Assembly (NCBI GenBank): GCA_945907065.1
Contig: CAMDSC010000004.1
Span: 1 to 64,000 of the forward strand
Direction of reading: 5' to 3'
DNA: 64,000 bases
Source of the DNA: Chitinophaga pinensis
GTDB taxonomy: Bacteria; Bacteroidota; Bacteroidia; NS11-12g; UBA9320
The notes beneath the pieces were generated by a model. It had not been told where the DNA came from. It was given only the letters and a program-made list of their open reading frames with translations, and ran no database searches. Within the stretch, counting starts at the first letter, position 1. Each line of letters opens with the position of its first letter. This document shows positions 39,089 to 48,138 of this stretch, piece by piece. Position numbers and translations under genes: made by a program.

Positions 39089-39727
39089 ATGAAACATGCC
39101 TGTCTTCTTTTACTAGTTTGCTTCTGTACTTTTTTTATATCTTTTTCGCAATCTGTTACTTTGCCAAAACTTAGTAAATATAAAGATTCAACCAATAACT
39201 ATTATGTTACTATATGTGAAGAATATCTTGATCTTTTTGACAAGTATAAGTATTATGAACCGATGTGTCCCGACTCTTGTAAAATTGATTTTTCAAAATA
39301 TGACCTCAAAGGAATTAAAGAGAATGGAGAATGGAAATGGCAACTTGTTTCACCAAAAAAATACCACGAACTAACTTTTGATTACTTAATTAGATATGAT
39401 ACCATTAGGTGGAATTGGCTTACAAATAATACTATAATTAATGATTCAGCAGCATTTAATACATTAAAAAAGAAATCATTAAATACATCAATAACTGACA
39501 CTTTTGATTTTAATACAACGATTCTAATTTACAATGATGTTTGGTTAGATTGTAAAGGCGCTTTTGATTACAATCTTTTATACGACCCTTACGAAAACGT
39601 AATTTTTTGCAAACTAATTATCTACTACGGAGGAAGTAGAGGCATGTGCCCAAAGGATAGTTGGATACTAGTATCAAAACCCAAAACGGATACAAAAATC
39701 AAAGTTCAAACCATTTATTTGCACTAA
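39089..39727 (+). CDS. secreted protein of unknown function
   Basis: 212 residues from ATG 39089; the frame could open at a TTG 18 bases earlier, but from the ATG the product begins with a textbook signal peptide (MKHACLLLLVCFCTFFISFSQ). The mature protein has cysteines in CEEY, MCPDSCKIDF, DCKGAF, FCKL and MCPKDSW, suggesting disulfides outside the cytoplasm. Tyr and Asp are abundant. I do not recognise a family. It converges on the lipoprotein gene, with only 1 base between the two stops. Confidence 0.75.
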   Translation: MKHACLLLLVCFCTFFISFSQSVTLPKLSKYKDSTNNYYVTICEEYLDLFDKYKYYEPMCPDSCKIDFSKYDLKGIKENGEWKWQLVSPKKYHELTFDYLIRYDTIRWNWLTNNTIINDSAAFNTLKKKSLNTSITDTFDFNTTILIYNDVWLDCKGAFDYNLLYDPYENVIFCKLIIYYGGSRGMCPKDSWILVSKPKTDTKIKVQTIYLH

Positions 39728-39728
39728 A

Positions 39729-40079
39729 TCACTCTTCTCTTTTTATACCATATTCCCATTGCTTGGCATTGTTTTTGGCAAATAAAAAAACTGTCTCGTT
39801 TCTATAGTCTCTTGGTCCTTCATCAATAGGCAATGAACCATTTTGATAAGTTCCCGATACAATTACTTTTACTTCCCAAACCTTCTTTTCCATTGATTTT
39901 TTAACTTCCAAAACCTTAATTTCAGAAATGTCATACGTGCCAGAACCATCCTGATTTGAAAGTTCAGCATAATAATGCCTGATACATTTATCGATACTTT
40001 TTGTGTCTGGTTGCGATTGGCAAGACTGCATAAAAAAAAGCAGTGTTAATGCCATTCCTATTTTAATATAACTTTTCAT
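39729..40079 (-). CDS. small lipoprotein of unknown function
   Basis: 116 residues with a lipoprotein signal (MKSYIKIGMALTLLFFMQSC; lipid-modified Cys20). The mature part is one small domain (IDKCIRHYYAELSNQ, then strands KVLEVKKSMEKKVWEVKVIVSG) reminiscent of the cystatin/NTF2-like folds of small lipoproteins; this is only a guess. It is convergent with the secreted protein gene, and 182 bases upstream holds the receptor gene's divergent promoter. Confidence 0.7.
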   Translation of the reverse strand: MKSYIKIGMALTLLFFMQSCQSQPDTKSIDKCIRHYYAELSNQDGSGTYDISEIKVLEVKKSMEKKVWEVKVIVSGTYQNGSLPIDEGPRDYRNETVFLFAKNNAKQWEYGIKREE

Positions 40080-40218
40080 ATTCCTTTATTTATCAAACAA
40101 ATTTAAAGGTAAATATCAATCCAATGAAAATTCATTACCAATCTTTTTTATAAATAAGTTTTATACCTGCTTTCGTTGCCATTTATCTAAAATTACATTT
40201 ACTAAAGACTTATCACAT

Positions 40219-40226
40219 TATCTTTG
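40219..40226 (+). promoter_or_regulatory. -7 element of the outer-membrane receptor-like gene
   Basis: TATCTTTG, perfect TAnnTTTG, 36 bases before ATG 40262. Confidence 0.55.
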
Positions 40227-40261
40227 GGCACTCCAAAGCATATAATTTTTACTCAAAATTA

Positions 40262-43153
40262 ATGACATTTAGTTCCTTCCCTAGTTCCAAAATAGTATTA
40301 CGAGTAACTTTACTTTGGCTTTTTGTTAGCTTTACTTCCATCTATTCGCAAGCCCAATCCATATTTGTAGCAGGTAAAGTTGCCGACAACTTAGCAAATC
40401 CATTAATTGGAGCCACTATAAAAGTGATGAACAATGATTCGGTTTTTTTAAAAGGAAGCATGACTGATGATAGAGGATTTTTCAGAATGGAAGATTTAAA
40501 ATCAGGAACTATTATTATTAAAATCACCTACTTAGGTTTTGAAGATTTATATTTAAATAAACAACTGGCTGACAAACCACTTTTTCTAGGACCTATTATT
40601 TTAGAAGAAAATTCAAAGACTATAGCTGGCGCAACGGTTACTGCACAGGTCAAAATGGCGGAAGTAAAAGGCGATACCACCCAATATAATGCAGGAGCCT
40701 TTAAAGCTAATCCCGATGCCACCACAGAAGATTTGGTGAAAAAGATGCCGGGTATTACCACAGAAGATGGAAAACTTAAATCACAAGGAGAGGAAATAAA
40801 AACTGTATTGGTCGATGGAAAACCTTTTTTTGGTGATGACCCAAGTGCTGTTTTAAAAAATCTTCCGGCTGAGGTTGTTGATAAAATTCAAATATTTGAT
40901 AGAAAAAGTGACCAAAGCCAACTCACAGGTTTTGATGATGGTAATACTTCCAAAACCCTTAATATTATTACCAAAGTGCAATTTAGAAATGGAACATTTG
41001 GGAAAATTTATACCGGTTATGGTTACCAAGATAAATATAAAGCTGGAGGTAGTGTTAATTTTTTTAAGGATAAACGCAGAATTACGATTTTGGCAAATGC
41101 CAACAATGTGAATGAGCAAAACTTTTCAGCCGAAGATTTGGTTGGAGTTATGAGCAGCTCATCTGGCGGCGCAAATAACAGACCCGGAAGTCAGAGTGGA
41201 AGTTCCTCATCGGGAGGTTCAAATAGGGGAGGAGGAAGACAATCGGGCGGCCAGGGTAATGATGCCAATAATTTTTTAGTAGATCAAAAAAACGGAATTT
41301 CCACAACCAATGCATTTGGGATAAACTATGCCAACGGCTGGAAAAAGCTTGATATTTCAGGAAGTTATTTTTTAAACTATACTGAGAATAATTCGGTAAG
41401 TAATTTAGTAAGGCAATTTATAAGCAATGAAACAAAAGGTTTAAATTATGTGGAACAAAGCACGTCTTTAACTTATAATACTAACCACCGCATGAATCTG
41501 AAGTTTGATTGGAAAATCAATTCTAAGAACTCTCTAATTTTTCAACCCAAATTATCTTACCAATACAATGCGGGCAAAAGTGATATCAATGGATTAAACA
41601 AGCTTGTGAATAATTCATTAAGTAGTTTGAGTAACCTATACAAGACACACCTTTCTGGTTCAAATATTTTAGCACCAATTTTATATAAACATTCATTCTC
41701 AAAAAAAGGAAGGTCACTTTCTGTTAATTTCAATCCGGGATATAATAACAATAATGGCAATAGCAAGCTTAATTATTATACTATTCAATTTTCGGATACT
41801 TTATCTAAAGACACAATTAGTCAAACTGCTAATTTGGTAAAAGATGGAATTGTGGTTTCATCGAATGTTTCCTACACCGAACCTATAAATTCTAAAAGTC
41901 AGGTTTTATTAACCTATAGTACTAATTTTAATGCTTATGATTCAAAGAAAAACACCTTTAATATTTCAACGCCTATATATTCAGAAGTTTTGGACACCTC
42001 ATTATCAAATACATTTAATACCAAATATTTTTCTCAATCAATAGGAACCAATTACCGCTATCAAATTGATAAATGGAATTTTAACGGAGGTTTGGCTTTT
42101 CAGGTGGCGCAATTAAAAAACAGTCAAAATTTTCCGTCCAAAGTTCCTTTAGAAAAAACTTTTTACAGTGTGCTTCCAAATGCATCCTTTCAATATAAAT
42201 TTACACTTCAAAAAAACCTGCGAATTAGTTATAACAGCTCAAACAATGCGCCATCAGCTGACCAATTGCAAAATGTAATTAATAATAGAAACCCAATACT
42301 ACTAACCACCGGAAACCCAAACCTAAAGCAGGATTGGCAGAATAATTTAAACTTTAGATATACTGCTGTTGATACTAAAAAAAATACAGCATTCTTTGTG
42401 TTGCTAGGAGGTTCATTAACCAAAAACTATATTGTGAACAGTACTTTTATAGCCTCGTATGATACTTTAATAGCACCAACTATTCTTTTGTCAAAGGGTT
42501 CACAAATTTCAAAACCTGTAAATATTGATGGGTATTATAATTTGCGTTCGTTTATTAATTATTCGTTTCCAATAAATAAACTAAAATTAAAAATCAACTT
42601 AAATGTAGGTGGTTCGGTAAACAGAACGCCGGCTTTAATAAATGAAAAGATAAATAATGCCAACAGCTCCAATGTAAATGCTGGAGTCGCCATTACCAGC
42701 AATATCAGTACTTTGTGGGATTTCACCCTTTCATCCAATACCAGCTACAGTTTAATAACCAATTCGCTTCAAACCAGTTTGAACAGTAGTTTTATTAACC
42801 AAAATACACGTTTCAAAATTCAAGCCAATCCATGGAAAGGTTTGGTAATAGTAACCGACCTTAGCCATCAATATTACAATGGGCTTTCGGCCAGTTTTAA
42901 CCAAAATTTTATGCTTTGGAGTGCAGCTATTGGTTATAAATTTTTAAAAGAAAAACAAGCTGATTTGCGATTCAGTGTATATGATATATTGAAGCAAAAC
43001 AACAGTATTTCCCGCACCTCCAGTGAAACTTACTATCAGGATGTTCAAACAAATATATTGCAGCGGTATTTTATGCTCACCTTTACTTATAACCTTAAAT
43101 TTTTTAAGGATGTGAAAAAATCAGGAGATAATTCAACTCCTAAAGTCAAGTAA
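40262..43153 (+). CDS. TonB-receptor-like outer membrane beta-barrel protein
   Basis: 963 residues. A signal peptide (about 1-31, ending SIYSQA) precedes a CarboxypepD_reg-like domain (VAGKVADNLANPLIGATIKV with GSMTDDRGFFRMEDL, 36-115), a plug-like section (LVKKMPGITTEDGKLK; VLVDGKPFFGDDPSAVLKNLPAEVVDKI; IFDRKSDQSQLTGFDDG) and a long barrel rich in N, S, Y and T. A Gly/Ser/Arg low-complexity segment (about residues 299-337) interrupts the early barrel. The family (OMP_b-brl_3) resembles TonB-dependent receptors, but the substrate cannot be told, and no SusD-like partner is adjacent. Its stop is 5 bases from the convergent diheme lipoprotein gene. Confidence 0.9.
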   Translation: MTFSSFPSSKIVLRVTLLWLFVSFTSIYSQAQSIFVAGKVADNLANPLIGATIKVMNNDSVFLKGSMTDDRGFFRMEDLKSGTIIIKITYLGFEDLYLNKQLADKPLFLGPIILEENSKTIAGATVTAQVKMAEVKGDTTQYNAGAFKANPDATTEDLVKKMPGITTEDGKLKSQGEEIKTVLVDGKPFFGDDPSAVLKNLPAEVVDKIQIFDRKSDQSQLTGFDDGNTSKTLNIITKVQFRNGTFGKIYTGYGYQDKYKAGGSVNFFKDKRRITILANANNVNEQNFSAEDLVGVMSSSSGGANNRPGSQSGSSSSGGSNRGGGRQSGGQGNDANNFLVDQKNGISTTNAFGINYANGWKKLDISGSYFLNYTENNSVSNLVRQFISNETKGLNYVEQSTSLTYNTNHRMNLKFDWKINSKNSLIFQPKLSYQYNAGKSDINGLNKLVNNSLSSLSNLYKTHLSGSNILAPILYKHSFSKKGRSLSVNFNPGYNNNNGNSKLNYYTIQFSDTLSKDTISQTANLVKDGIVVSSNVSYTEPINSKSQVLLTYSTNFNAYDSKKNTFNISTPIYSEVLDTSLSNTFNTKYFSQSIGTNYRYQIDKWNFNGGLAFQVAQLKNSQNFPSKVPLEKTFYSVLPNASFQYKFTLQKNLRISYNSSNNAPSADQLQNVINNRNPILLTTGNPNLKQDWQNNLNFRYTAVDTKKNTAFFVLLGGSLTKNYIVNSTFIASYDTLIAPTILLSKGSQISKPVNIDGYYNLRSFINYSFPINKLKLKINLNVGGSVNRTPALINEKINNANSSNVNAGVAITSNISTLWDFTLSSNTSYSLITNSLQTSLNSSFINQNTRFKIQANPWKGLVIVTDLSHQYYNGLSASFNQNFMLWSAAIGYKFLKEKQADLRFSVYDILKQNNSISRTSSETYYQDVQTNILQRYFMLTFTYNLKFFKDVKKSGDNSTPKVK

Positions 43154-43158
43154 ATAGG

Positions 43159-43632
43159 TTATTCATTCCAAATTTTATCGGTAGTTACATTATGGCAACT
43201 GTTGCACTGACCGCTAATAATAGGAGATTGCATGTATTTTATATTACCGTTACTGTTTTGATGCACAGGGTATAACCCTCCTGTAAAATTTATAGTTTCA
43301 GTAGTATAAAAATTCCCTTCACCATCTACTTCAATTGTATATTTAAGAGTTCCTTGACCATCAGGATCAGTGTATAAAAATATTTTTCCATTAGGATTAT
43401 GTGAAGCCATATCCAGTTTATAAACTGAACCTGCCAATTCAAACCAACCCTCACCTTTTCCTCCTGTGGAATGGCAATTCATACAATTTTGTCCATTGTT
43501 ATGGCTTTCATCGTCGCCGCTTTTGCTAATTTTAGTTTCTCTCTTTCCTATATCGTAATGACTACACGATTGAATGGTAATTGCAGTTGCAATTAAAATA
43601 ACTGAGAATAAAACAATTTTTTTTTGAGACAT
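43159..43632 (-). CDS. small diheme c-type cytochrome-like lipoprotein
   Basis: 157 residues: lipoprotein signal with lipobox ITIQSC (Cys23), then two CxxCH heme-binding motifs, CMNCH (50-54) and CNSCH (143-147) close to the C-terminus. Between them lies a beta-rich region (YKLDMASHNPNGKIFLYTD; YTIEVDGEGNFYTTETINF) unlike ordinary cytochrome c. No distal Met ligand is obvious, so bis-His or sequence-distant ligation is possible. It may carry electrons or sense redox state at the membrane surface. Its gene has its own -7 element and lies convergent to the receptor gene; thyA is divergent from it. Confidence 0.82.
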   Translation of the reverse strand: MSQKKIVLFSVILIATAITIQSCSHYDIGKRETKISKSGDDESHNNGQNCMNCHSTGGKGEGWFELAGSVYKLDMASHNPNGKIFLYTDPDGQGTLKYTIEVDGEGNFYTTETINFTGGLYPVHQNSNGNIKYMQSPIISGQCNSCHNVTTDKIWNE

Positions 43633-43658
43633 TATTCTTATGTAATTCTATAGACGCA

Positions 43659-43666
43659 CAAAGTTA
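43659..43666 (-). promoter_or_regulatory. -7 element of the diheme lipoprotein gene
   Basis: Minus-strand TAACTTTG, perfect TAnnTTTG, 27 bases before ATG 43632. Confidence 0.55.
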
Positions 43667-43804
43667 ATACTTATTGTTGGTGTCATTTTATTTGACGAAT
43701 AGATTAGAATCATTTTATTTTCATAGGGTCTATATCAAAAAAGAAAAATTGCTTATAAACCTATATTTCTTATAAACATCCCATATCTTTTGAGTGCTTT
43801 TATT

Positions 43805-43812
43805 TAAGTTTG
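43805..43812 (+). promoter_or_regulatory. -7 element of thyA, leaderless arrangement
   Basis: TAAGTTTG, perfect TAnnTTTG; the last G is 5 bases before the ATG at 43817, so transcription should begin at the start codon itself. Confidence 0.6.
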
Positions 43813-43816
43813 CATC

Positions 43817-44644
43817 ATGAATCAGTATGAGCTATTCCTAAAATTTGTGTATGAAAACGGAACCGAAAAATCAGACCGAACAGGAACCGGAACACGGAGT
43901 TGGTTTGGAGGACAAATGCGTTTTGATTTGAAAGATTCATTCCCATTAATTACCACAAAAAAAGTTCATTTAAAATCCATCATTTACGAATTGCTTTGGT
44001 TTATAAAAGGCGAAACCAATACTAAATATTTAACTGACCACGGTGTTACTATTTGGAACGAATGGGCAGATGCTGATGGAAACCTTGGCCCGGTGTATGG
44101 CAAGCAATGGCGAAGCTGGGAAGGTGCCGAAGGAAAAACCTACGACCAGTTGAAAGAAGTTATAAATACTATAAAAACAAACCCCGACAGCCGTAGAATT
44201 ATCATAAGTGCCTGGAACGTGGCTGATATTCCTAAAATGGCTTTAGCTCCCTGCCATTGTTTGTTTCAGTTTTATACCACTCCACCAACCGAAGAACAAA
44301 GAGCCCAAGGAATTAAAGGTTCTTTGTCTTGTCAATTGTATCAACGCAGTGCCGATTTATTTTTGGGAGTTCCGTTTAATATTGCCAGCTATGCCTTGTT
44401 CACCATGATGATAGCCCGCGAATGCAATATGGAAGCCCATGAATTTGTACATACATTTGGCGATGCCCATATTTACAGCAACCATTTTGAGCAAGTGGAA
44501 TTGCAATTAAGTCGCGAGCCACGGCCATACCCTACCATGGAACTTAACCCTGCTAAAACCTCCATTTTTGATTTTGAATTTGAAGATTTTGTGGTAAAAG
44601 ATTATGACCCTCATCCTGGTATTAAGGCTCCGATAGCGGTGTAA
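43817..44644 (+). CDS. thyA: thymidylate synthase
   Basis: 275 residues, slightly longer than the 264 of E. coli. Landmarks: [20 protein letters not shown] near the N-terminus, [27 protein letters not shown], the nucleophilic Cys in [28 protein letters not shown], and [10 protein letters not shown] short insertion ([15 protein letters not shown]) accounts for the extra length. It makes dTMP from dUMP with methylenetetrahydrofolate as methyl donor. The folA gene is not adjacent. The promoter overlaps the start region so closely that the mRNA is probably leaderless. Confidence 0.97.
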   Translation: MNQYELFLKFVYENGTEKSDRTGTGTRSWFGGQMRFDLKDSFPLITTKKVHLKSIIYELLWFIKGETNTKYLTDHGVTIWNEWADADGNLGPVYGKQWRSWEGAEGKTYDQLKEVINTIKTNPDSRRIIISAWNVADIPKMALAPCHCLFQFYTTPPTEEQRAQGIKGSLSCQLYQRSADLFLGVPFNIASYALFTMMIARECNMEAHEFVHTFGDAHIYSNHFEQVELQLSREPRPYPTMELNPAKTSIFDFEFEDFVVKDYDPHPGIKAPIAV

Positions 44645-44689
44645 GAATAAATACTCCTAATTCGTAATTTTCAATTCCTAATTAAAAAA

Positions 44690-46090
44690 CTACTTACCCC
44701 ACATGGCATTAGCCACTGCAGGGTAATCAACCGTTGTTTCAGGAACAGATAATTCCATTTTGTTTACCCATTCCACCCCTTGCATCAGGCTATGGTCTTG
44801 GTTACTTACTTCATATTTCCAAGCTCCAAATCGTCCACGGCTGTAAATGTTTTTGTTTTCCAACCACGGCTGAAGTGGTTTTAATAAAGCATCCCGATTT
44901 ACCGAAGGAGTTGGGTATCCATACTCATAACTCACCATAAATTCAGAAACCACATCCGATGCATTTTCAATCAATCCATCTTCCACCATGGCTTTGATGG
45001 TGTCTTTTATTAAGGTTTCGCGGTCCACAGGTTTGGCTGACGATTCACTGGTTTCAGCCATCAGGCTCCAGTGGGTGTTTATATCCGGAACGTTATTGGG
45101 GCTATAGTTTGAAAATACCGTAACCCGATAATACGGGCTGTTATTCTCCGGAAAATACATCCAGCATTTGGTGGCCAATTCAGGTTTTGGTTTTCCTTTT
45201 AAACCAATGCCTACAATATTGGTTCGCGAATGTTTCAGTTGGGCGGAGGTTTCTATTAATTCCTGCGGAGCATTCTCAATGGTTTTGAATAAAATATCAA
45301 TGGGCATGGTGCTCAGTAAATGCTCATAATTCAAGGTTTCACCATTGCTTAAATAAACGGTTTTAGCAGAAGCATCAATTTTTGATACTTCCGAATTGAG
45401 CGAAAATTTTTCTGTACCAATCAGTTTTTCTCCTACCGATTTCCATATTCCACCGGTACCACCATGTTTCGGAAATTGAAACGTATTATTTGGCCCCCAG
45501 CTTAAATCGTCTTTTTCAAAAATTATATTTTCGGTAACCCTTTGCAAATCGGTTACTGCCACCCGTTCGCCTATCCAGTTGTAGGCCATATCCTTTGGAG
45601 GATAAGCCCAAACCTTGAAATTATAAGGCATCATAAATTCATCGGCTATCCCCTGGCCAAACGTAGCCAAAATCCATTCTTCAAAATTTGCAGGTTTTTT
45701 GGTACTTGGGTTTTGGTAATTATGAATAATTCCGTTCAGGCATTTCCACATGCTGTCTTTTGGCAGATAGCGTATATTGTTTTGAAACGGATAAGGCACA
45801 AAGCGGTTTTTCATCCACACCCAGCTTTCGCGCTGGTGGCTAAGCCAACCTTCTTCGCCCAAAGCTTCCAACATCAGTTTATCAAAATAGGTGTAATGCG
45901 AAAACTGAACGTGTCCGCCTACATCCCATGTAAACCCTTTATCATCCACAAAACTGGTGGCTAAACCTCCTATGTAGTTTTCCTTTTCAATAATATGAAA
46001 ATCGGAAATCCCTAATTCCTTTAAACGGTAAGCTGCACCAAGTCCTGTTGGTCCTGAACCGATAATTAAATATTTAAAGCTTTTTGCCAT
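44690..46090 (-). CDS. FAD-dependent amine-oxidase/UDP-galactopyranose-mutase-like protein
   Basis: 466 residues from ATG at 46088-46090; an upstream in-frame ATG 13 codons earlier lies before the -7 element and is rejected. The N-terminus is a Rossmann FAD-binding motif (YLIIGSGPTGLGAAYRL) followed by IIEKENYIGGLATSF and DVGGHVQFSHY. The overall pattern resembles UDP-galactopyranose mutase and protoporphyrinogen-oxidase-like flavoproteins, as in sugar-nucleotide pathways of Bacteroidota. The C-terminus has SRGRFGAWKYEVSNQDHSLMQG with conserved FAD-contacting residues. The substrate cannot be assigned. Its promoter is divergent from that of the BNR-repeat gene, which starts 57 bases away. Confidence 0.85.
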   Translation of the reverse strand: MAKSFKYLIIGSGPTGLGAAYRLKELGISDFHIIEKENYIGGLATSFVDDKGFTWDVGGHVQFSHYTYFDKLMLEALGEEGWLSHQRESWVWMKNRFVPYPFQNNIRYLPKDSMWKCLNGIIHNYQNPSTKKPANFEEWILATFGQGIADEFMMPYNFKVWAYPPKDMAYNWIGERVAVTDLQRVTENIIFEKDDLSWGPNNTFQFPKHGGTGGIWKSVGEKLIGTEKFSLNSEVSKIDASAKTVYLSNGETLNYEHLLSTMPIDILFKTIENAPQELIETSAQLKHSRTNIVGIGLKGKPKPELATKCWMYFPENNSPYYRVTVFSNYSPNNVPDINTHWSLMAETSESSAKPVDRETLIKDTIKAMVEDGLIENASDVVSEFMVSYEYGYPTPSVNRDALLKPLQPWLENKNIYSRGRFGAWKYEVSNQDHSLMQGVEWVNKMELSVPETTVDYPAVANAMWGK

Positions 46091-46106
46091 TATTAATATA
46101 AGTGAG

Positions 46107-46114
46107 CAAAGGTA
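46107..46114 (-). promoter_or_regulatory. -7 element of the FAD-dependent protein gene
   Basis: Minus-strand TACCTTTG, perfect TAnnTTTG, 17 bases before the ATG at 46090; it fixes the start codon choice. Confidence 0.6.
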
Positions 46115-46147
46115 AAGTTTTGAAATCAAAAGCCCATTTTTGCAACT

Positions 46148-47743
46148 ATGAAATATTTTCTTTTATTCATTGCATTGTTTACTATCACCTTATCATTTGC
46201 CCAATATCCAATCGTAACTATTGATAACCAAACCTATGGGCCAAATGAACCTTCCATTTATATTAATCCTACCAACCCAGCTCAAATAGTAGCAGGTAGT
46301 AATATTAACAACCATTATGTTTCTTCAGATACGGGCAAAACCTGGGAGATAAAAACCCTGCGTTCAAGCCTTGGTGTGTATGGTGACCCGGTAATTTATG
46401 CCGATGAATACGGCAATTTTTATTTCTGTCATTTGGCAGCTACCAAAACCAAAAAATACCCAAACTGGATAGACCGCATTGTAGTTCAAAAAAGTGATAA
46501 TGGTGGTAAAAATTTTAATGACGGAAGCTTTGCCGGACTGAATGGTGATAAGGAGCAAGACAAACACTGGATTGTAAAAGACCAACACAGTTTATTGCAC
46601 AAAGACAATATTTATTTAAGTTGGACAGAGTTTGACAACTACGATAGCAAAGACCCGCAAGACCATTCCCGAATCCAATTTGCCCGCTCGGTGGATGGTG
46701 CCGCCAGTTTTGAACAAGCCATCACCATTAGCGACACCATCGGGGATTGTTTGGATGATGATAATACCTTGGAAGGTGCTACCCCGGCCATCGGAAAAAA
46801 CGGTGAGGTGTATGTTGCATGGAGTGGTTTTGGCAAAATTTATTTTGATAAATCATTAGATGGAGGCCGCACTTGGGGAAAAGACAGGGTAGTAGCTATA
46901 CAAGATGAGGGTTGGGTTTTAGACTTTGACCAAATATACCGCAGCAATGGGTTACCTATTTTGGTGGCCGACCACAGCCGTGGAAAATATAAAAACCGCT
47001 TGTATTTGCTTTGGGGTGAAAGCCTTCAGGGCATTGGTGGCGAAATAAAATTAAAATATTCTGACAACGGTGGCGATACTTGGAGCGATGAAATTACGGT
47101 AAACTCAAGCTCTGTTGGCGACCAGTTTTTACCCCATATTGCCATCGACCAAACCGACGGAACGGTGTATGTGGTTTTTTATGACCGAAGGAATTCAGCT
47201 TCCAATTTGCTCATGGATGTTTATGTGGCTTTTAGCGAGGATGGAGGTCAAACATTTACCAATAAATTAATTACACCTCAACCTTTTTTGCCACCCGGCA
47301 AAGAGGTGTTTTTTGGGGATTACAATGGTATTTCAGCCCACAGAGGAATTGTGCGACCTATATGGACAGGAACAGATGAAAACTTAAATGGGAAACTAAA
47401 TATACAAACGGCGTTGTTGACTAAGGACCTTTTGAAAAGCAATTCTCAGATTTTAACTGATACTTTGTTTTTTAAATATTTTAAAGGGGAAGCAAATAAT
47501 ACGTTTGTGCTTTATTCAAATGAAGTGATTAATTACTCAATAAAACTAAATGTTAAAAAACATAAATATTCGTTAATTGGTAAAACGTATAGAAAAAAAT
47601 ATGTTAAACCTTTCTGTGATGTTGGTTTTGATTTTAAGGATACAAATGGAGTCTATATTAACACCGCCAAAGGCAAAAAAGCCAAACTAAAAATGCACAT
47701 AAAAGGAAAGGATTTTGATAGGAAGTATAATGTTAAATTGTGA
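46148..47743 (+). CDS. secreted BNR/Asp-box repeat protein (sialidase-like fold)
   Basis: 531 residues with a signal peptide (1-18, ending LSFAQ). At least five Asp-box repeats of the type S-x-D-x-G-x-T-W are visible (SSDTGKTWE, KSDNGGKNF, SLDGGRTWG, YSDNGGDTWS, SEDGGQTFT), indicating a six- or seven-bladed beta-propeller as in sialidases and photosystem-assembly-type proteins. The catalytic Arg triad and Tyr of true sialidases cannot be confirmed. The last 110 residues are a basic, Lys-rich beta domain without T9SS features. A CATTTTTG element 6 bases before the ATG differs from TAnnTTTG by one base and would make the mRNA leaderless. Confidence 0.85.
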   Translation: MKYFLLFIALFTITLSFAQYPIVTIDNQTYGPNEPSIYINPTNPAQIVAGSNINNHYVSSDTGKTWEIKTLRSSLGVYGDPVIYADEYGNFYFCHLAATKTKKYPNWIDRIVVQKSDNGGKNFNDGSFAGLNGDKEQDKHWIVKDQHSLLHKDNIYLSWTEFDNYDSKDPQDHSRIQFARSVDGAASFEQAITISDTIGDCLDDDNTLEGATPAIGKNGEVYVAWSGFGKIYFDKSLDGGRTWGKDRVVAIQDEGWVLDFDQIYRSNGLPILVADHSRGKYKNRLYLLWGESLQGIGGEIKLKYSDNGGDTWSDEITVNSSSVGDQFLPHIAIDQTDGTVYVVFYDRRNSASNLLMDVYVAFSEDGGQTFTNKLITPQPFLPPGKEVFFGDYNGISAHRGIVRPIWTGTDENLNGKLNIQTALLTKDLLKSNSQILTDTLFFKYFKGEANNTFVLYSNEVINYSIKLNVKKHKYSLIGKTYRKKYVKPFCDVGFDFKDTNGVYINTAKGKKAKLKMHIKGKDFDRKYNVKL

Positions 47744-48138
47744 TTTATCTTAATTACGTATTTTTTATTATCAGCCGAATGGACATTTATCCATAAAGAT
47801 TAGACGGTATTAAATTTTTATTTTATATGCTAATTAGGTTACTTGTAGATAAAGGATAAAGTAAAACAATTTTCTTTTGATTAGCTTTTTAAAAGCCGTT
47901 TATTGAATTTTTATCATTTTACTGCAAAACTTAAACCTGTGGAATAATATAAAATTTTATAAATAAATTATTAATATTTCAGAGTATTAAGAAAAAGTTG
48001 AAGATCAATAAAAATAATATTTTTTTAAACCCGCTAGCACATTTTTATTGTTTTTAAATGGTAAAAAAATCAATTTCTTGATTTAATATGGATTTGAAAA
48101 TACTACCTTCGCAACAGTTTATAAACACCTATCACCCC
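47744..48138. other. 395-base noncoding region before citrate synthase
   Basis: Very AT-rich. No open frame of substance and no hairpin were seen. Near its right end, TACCTTCG at 48104-48111 is a one-mismatch version of the TAnnTTTG -7 element and is the best candidate promoter for the citrate synthase gene. Confidence 0.5.

Noticed and set aside
43817-44644. Phage-type origin for thyA
   Set aside because: The gene has ordinary chromosomal neighbours and composition, and its insertion ([15 protein letters not shown]) is a type seen in cellular ThyA.
48088-48138. Longer citrate synthase starting at ATG 48088
   Set aside because: The extra 17 residues do not resemble citrate synthase N-termini, and a likely -7 element (TACCTTCG) lies inside them.
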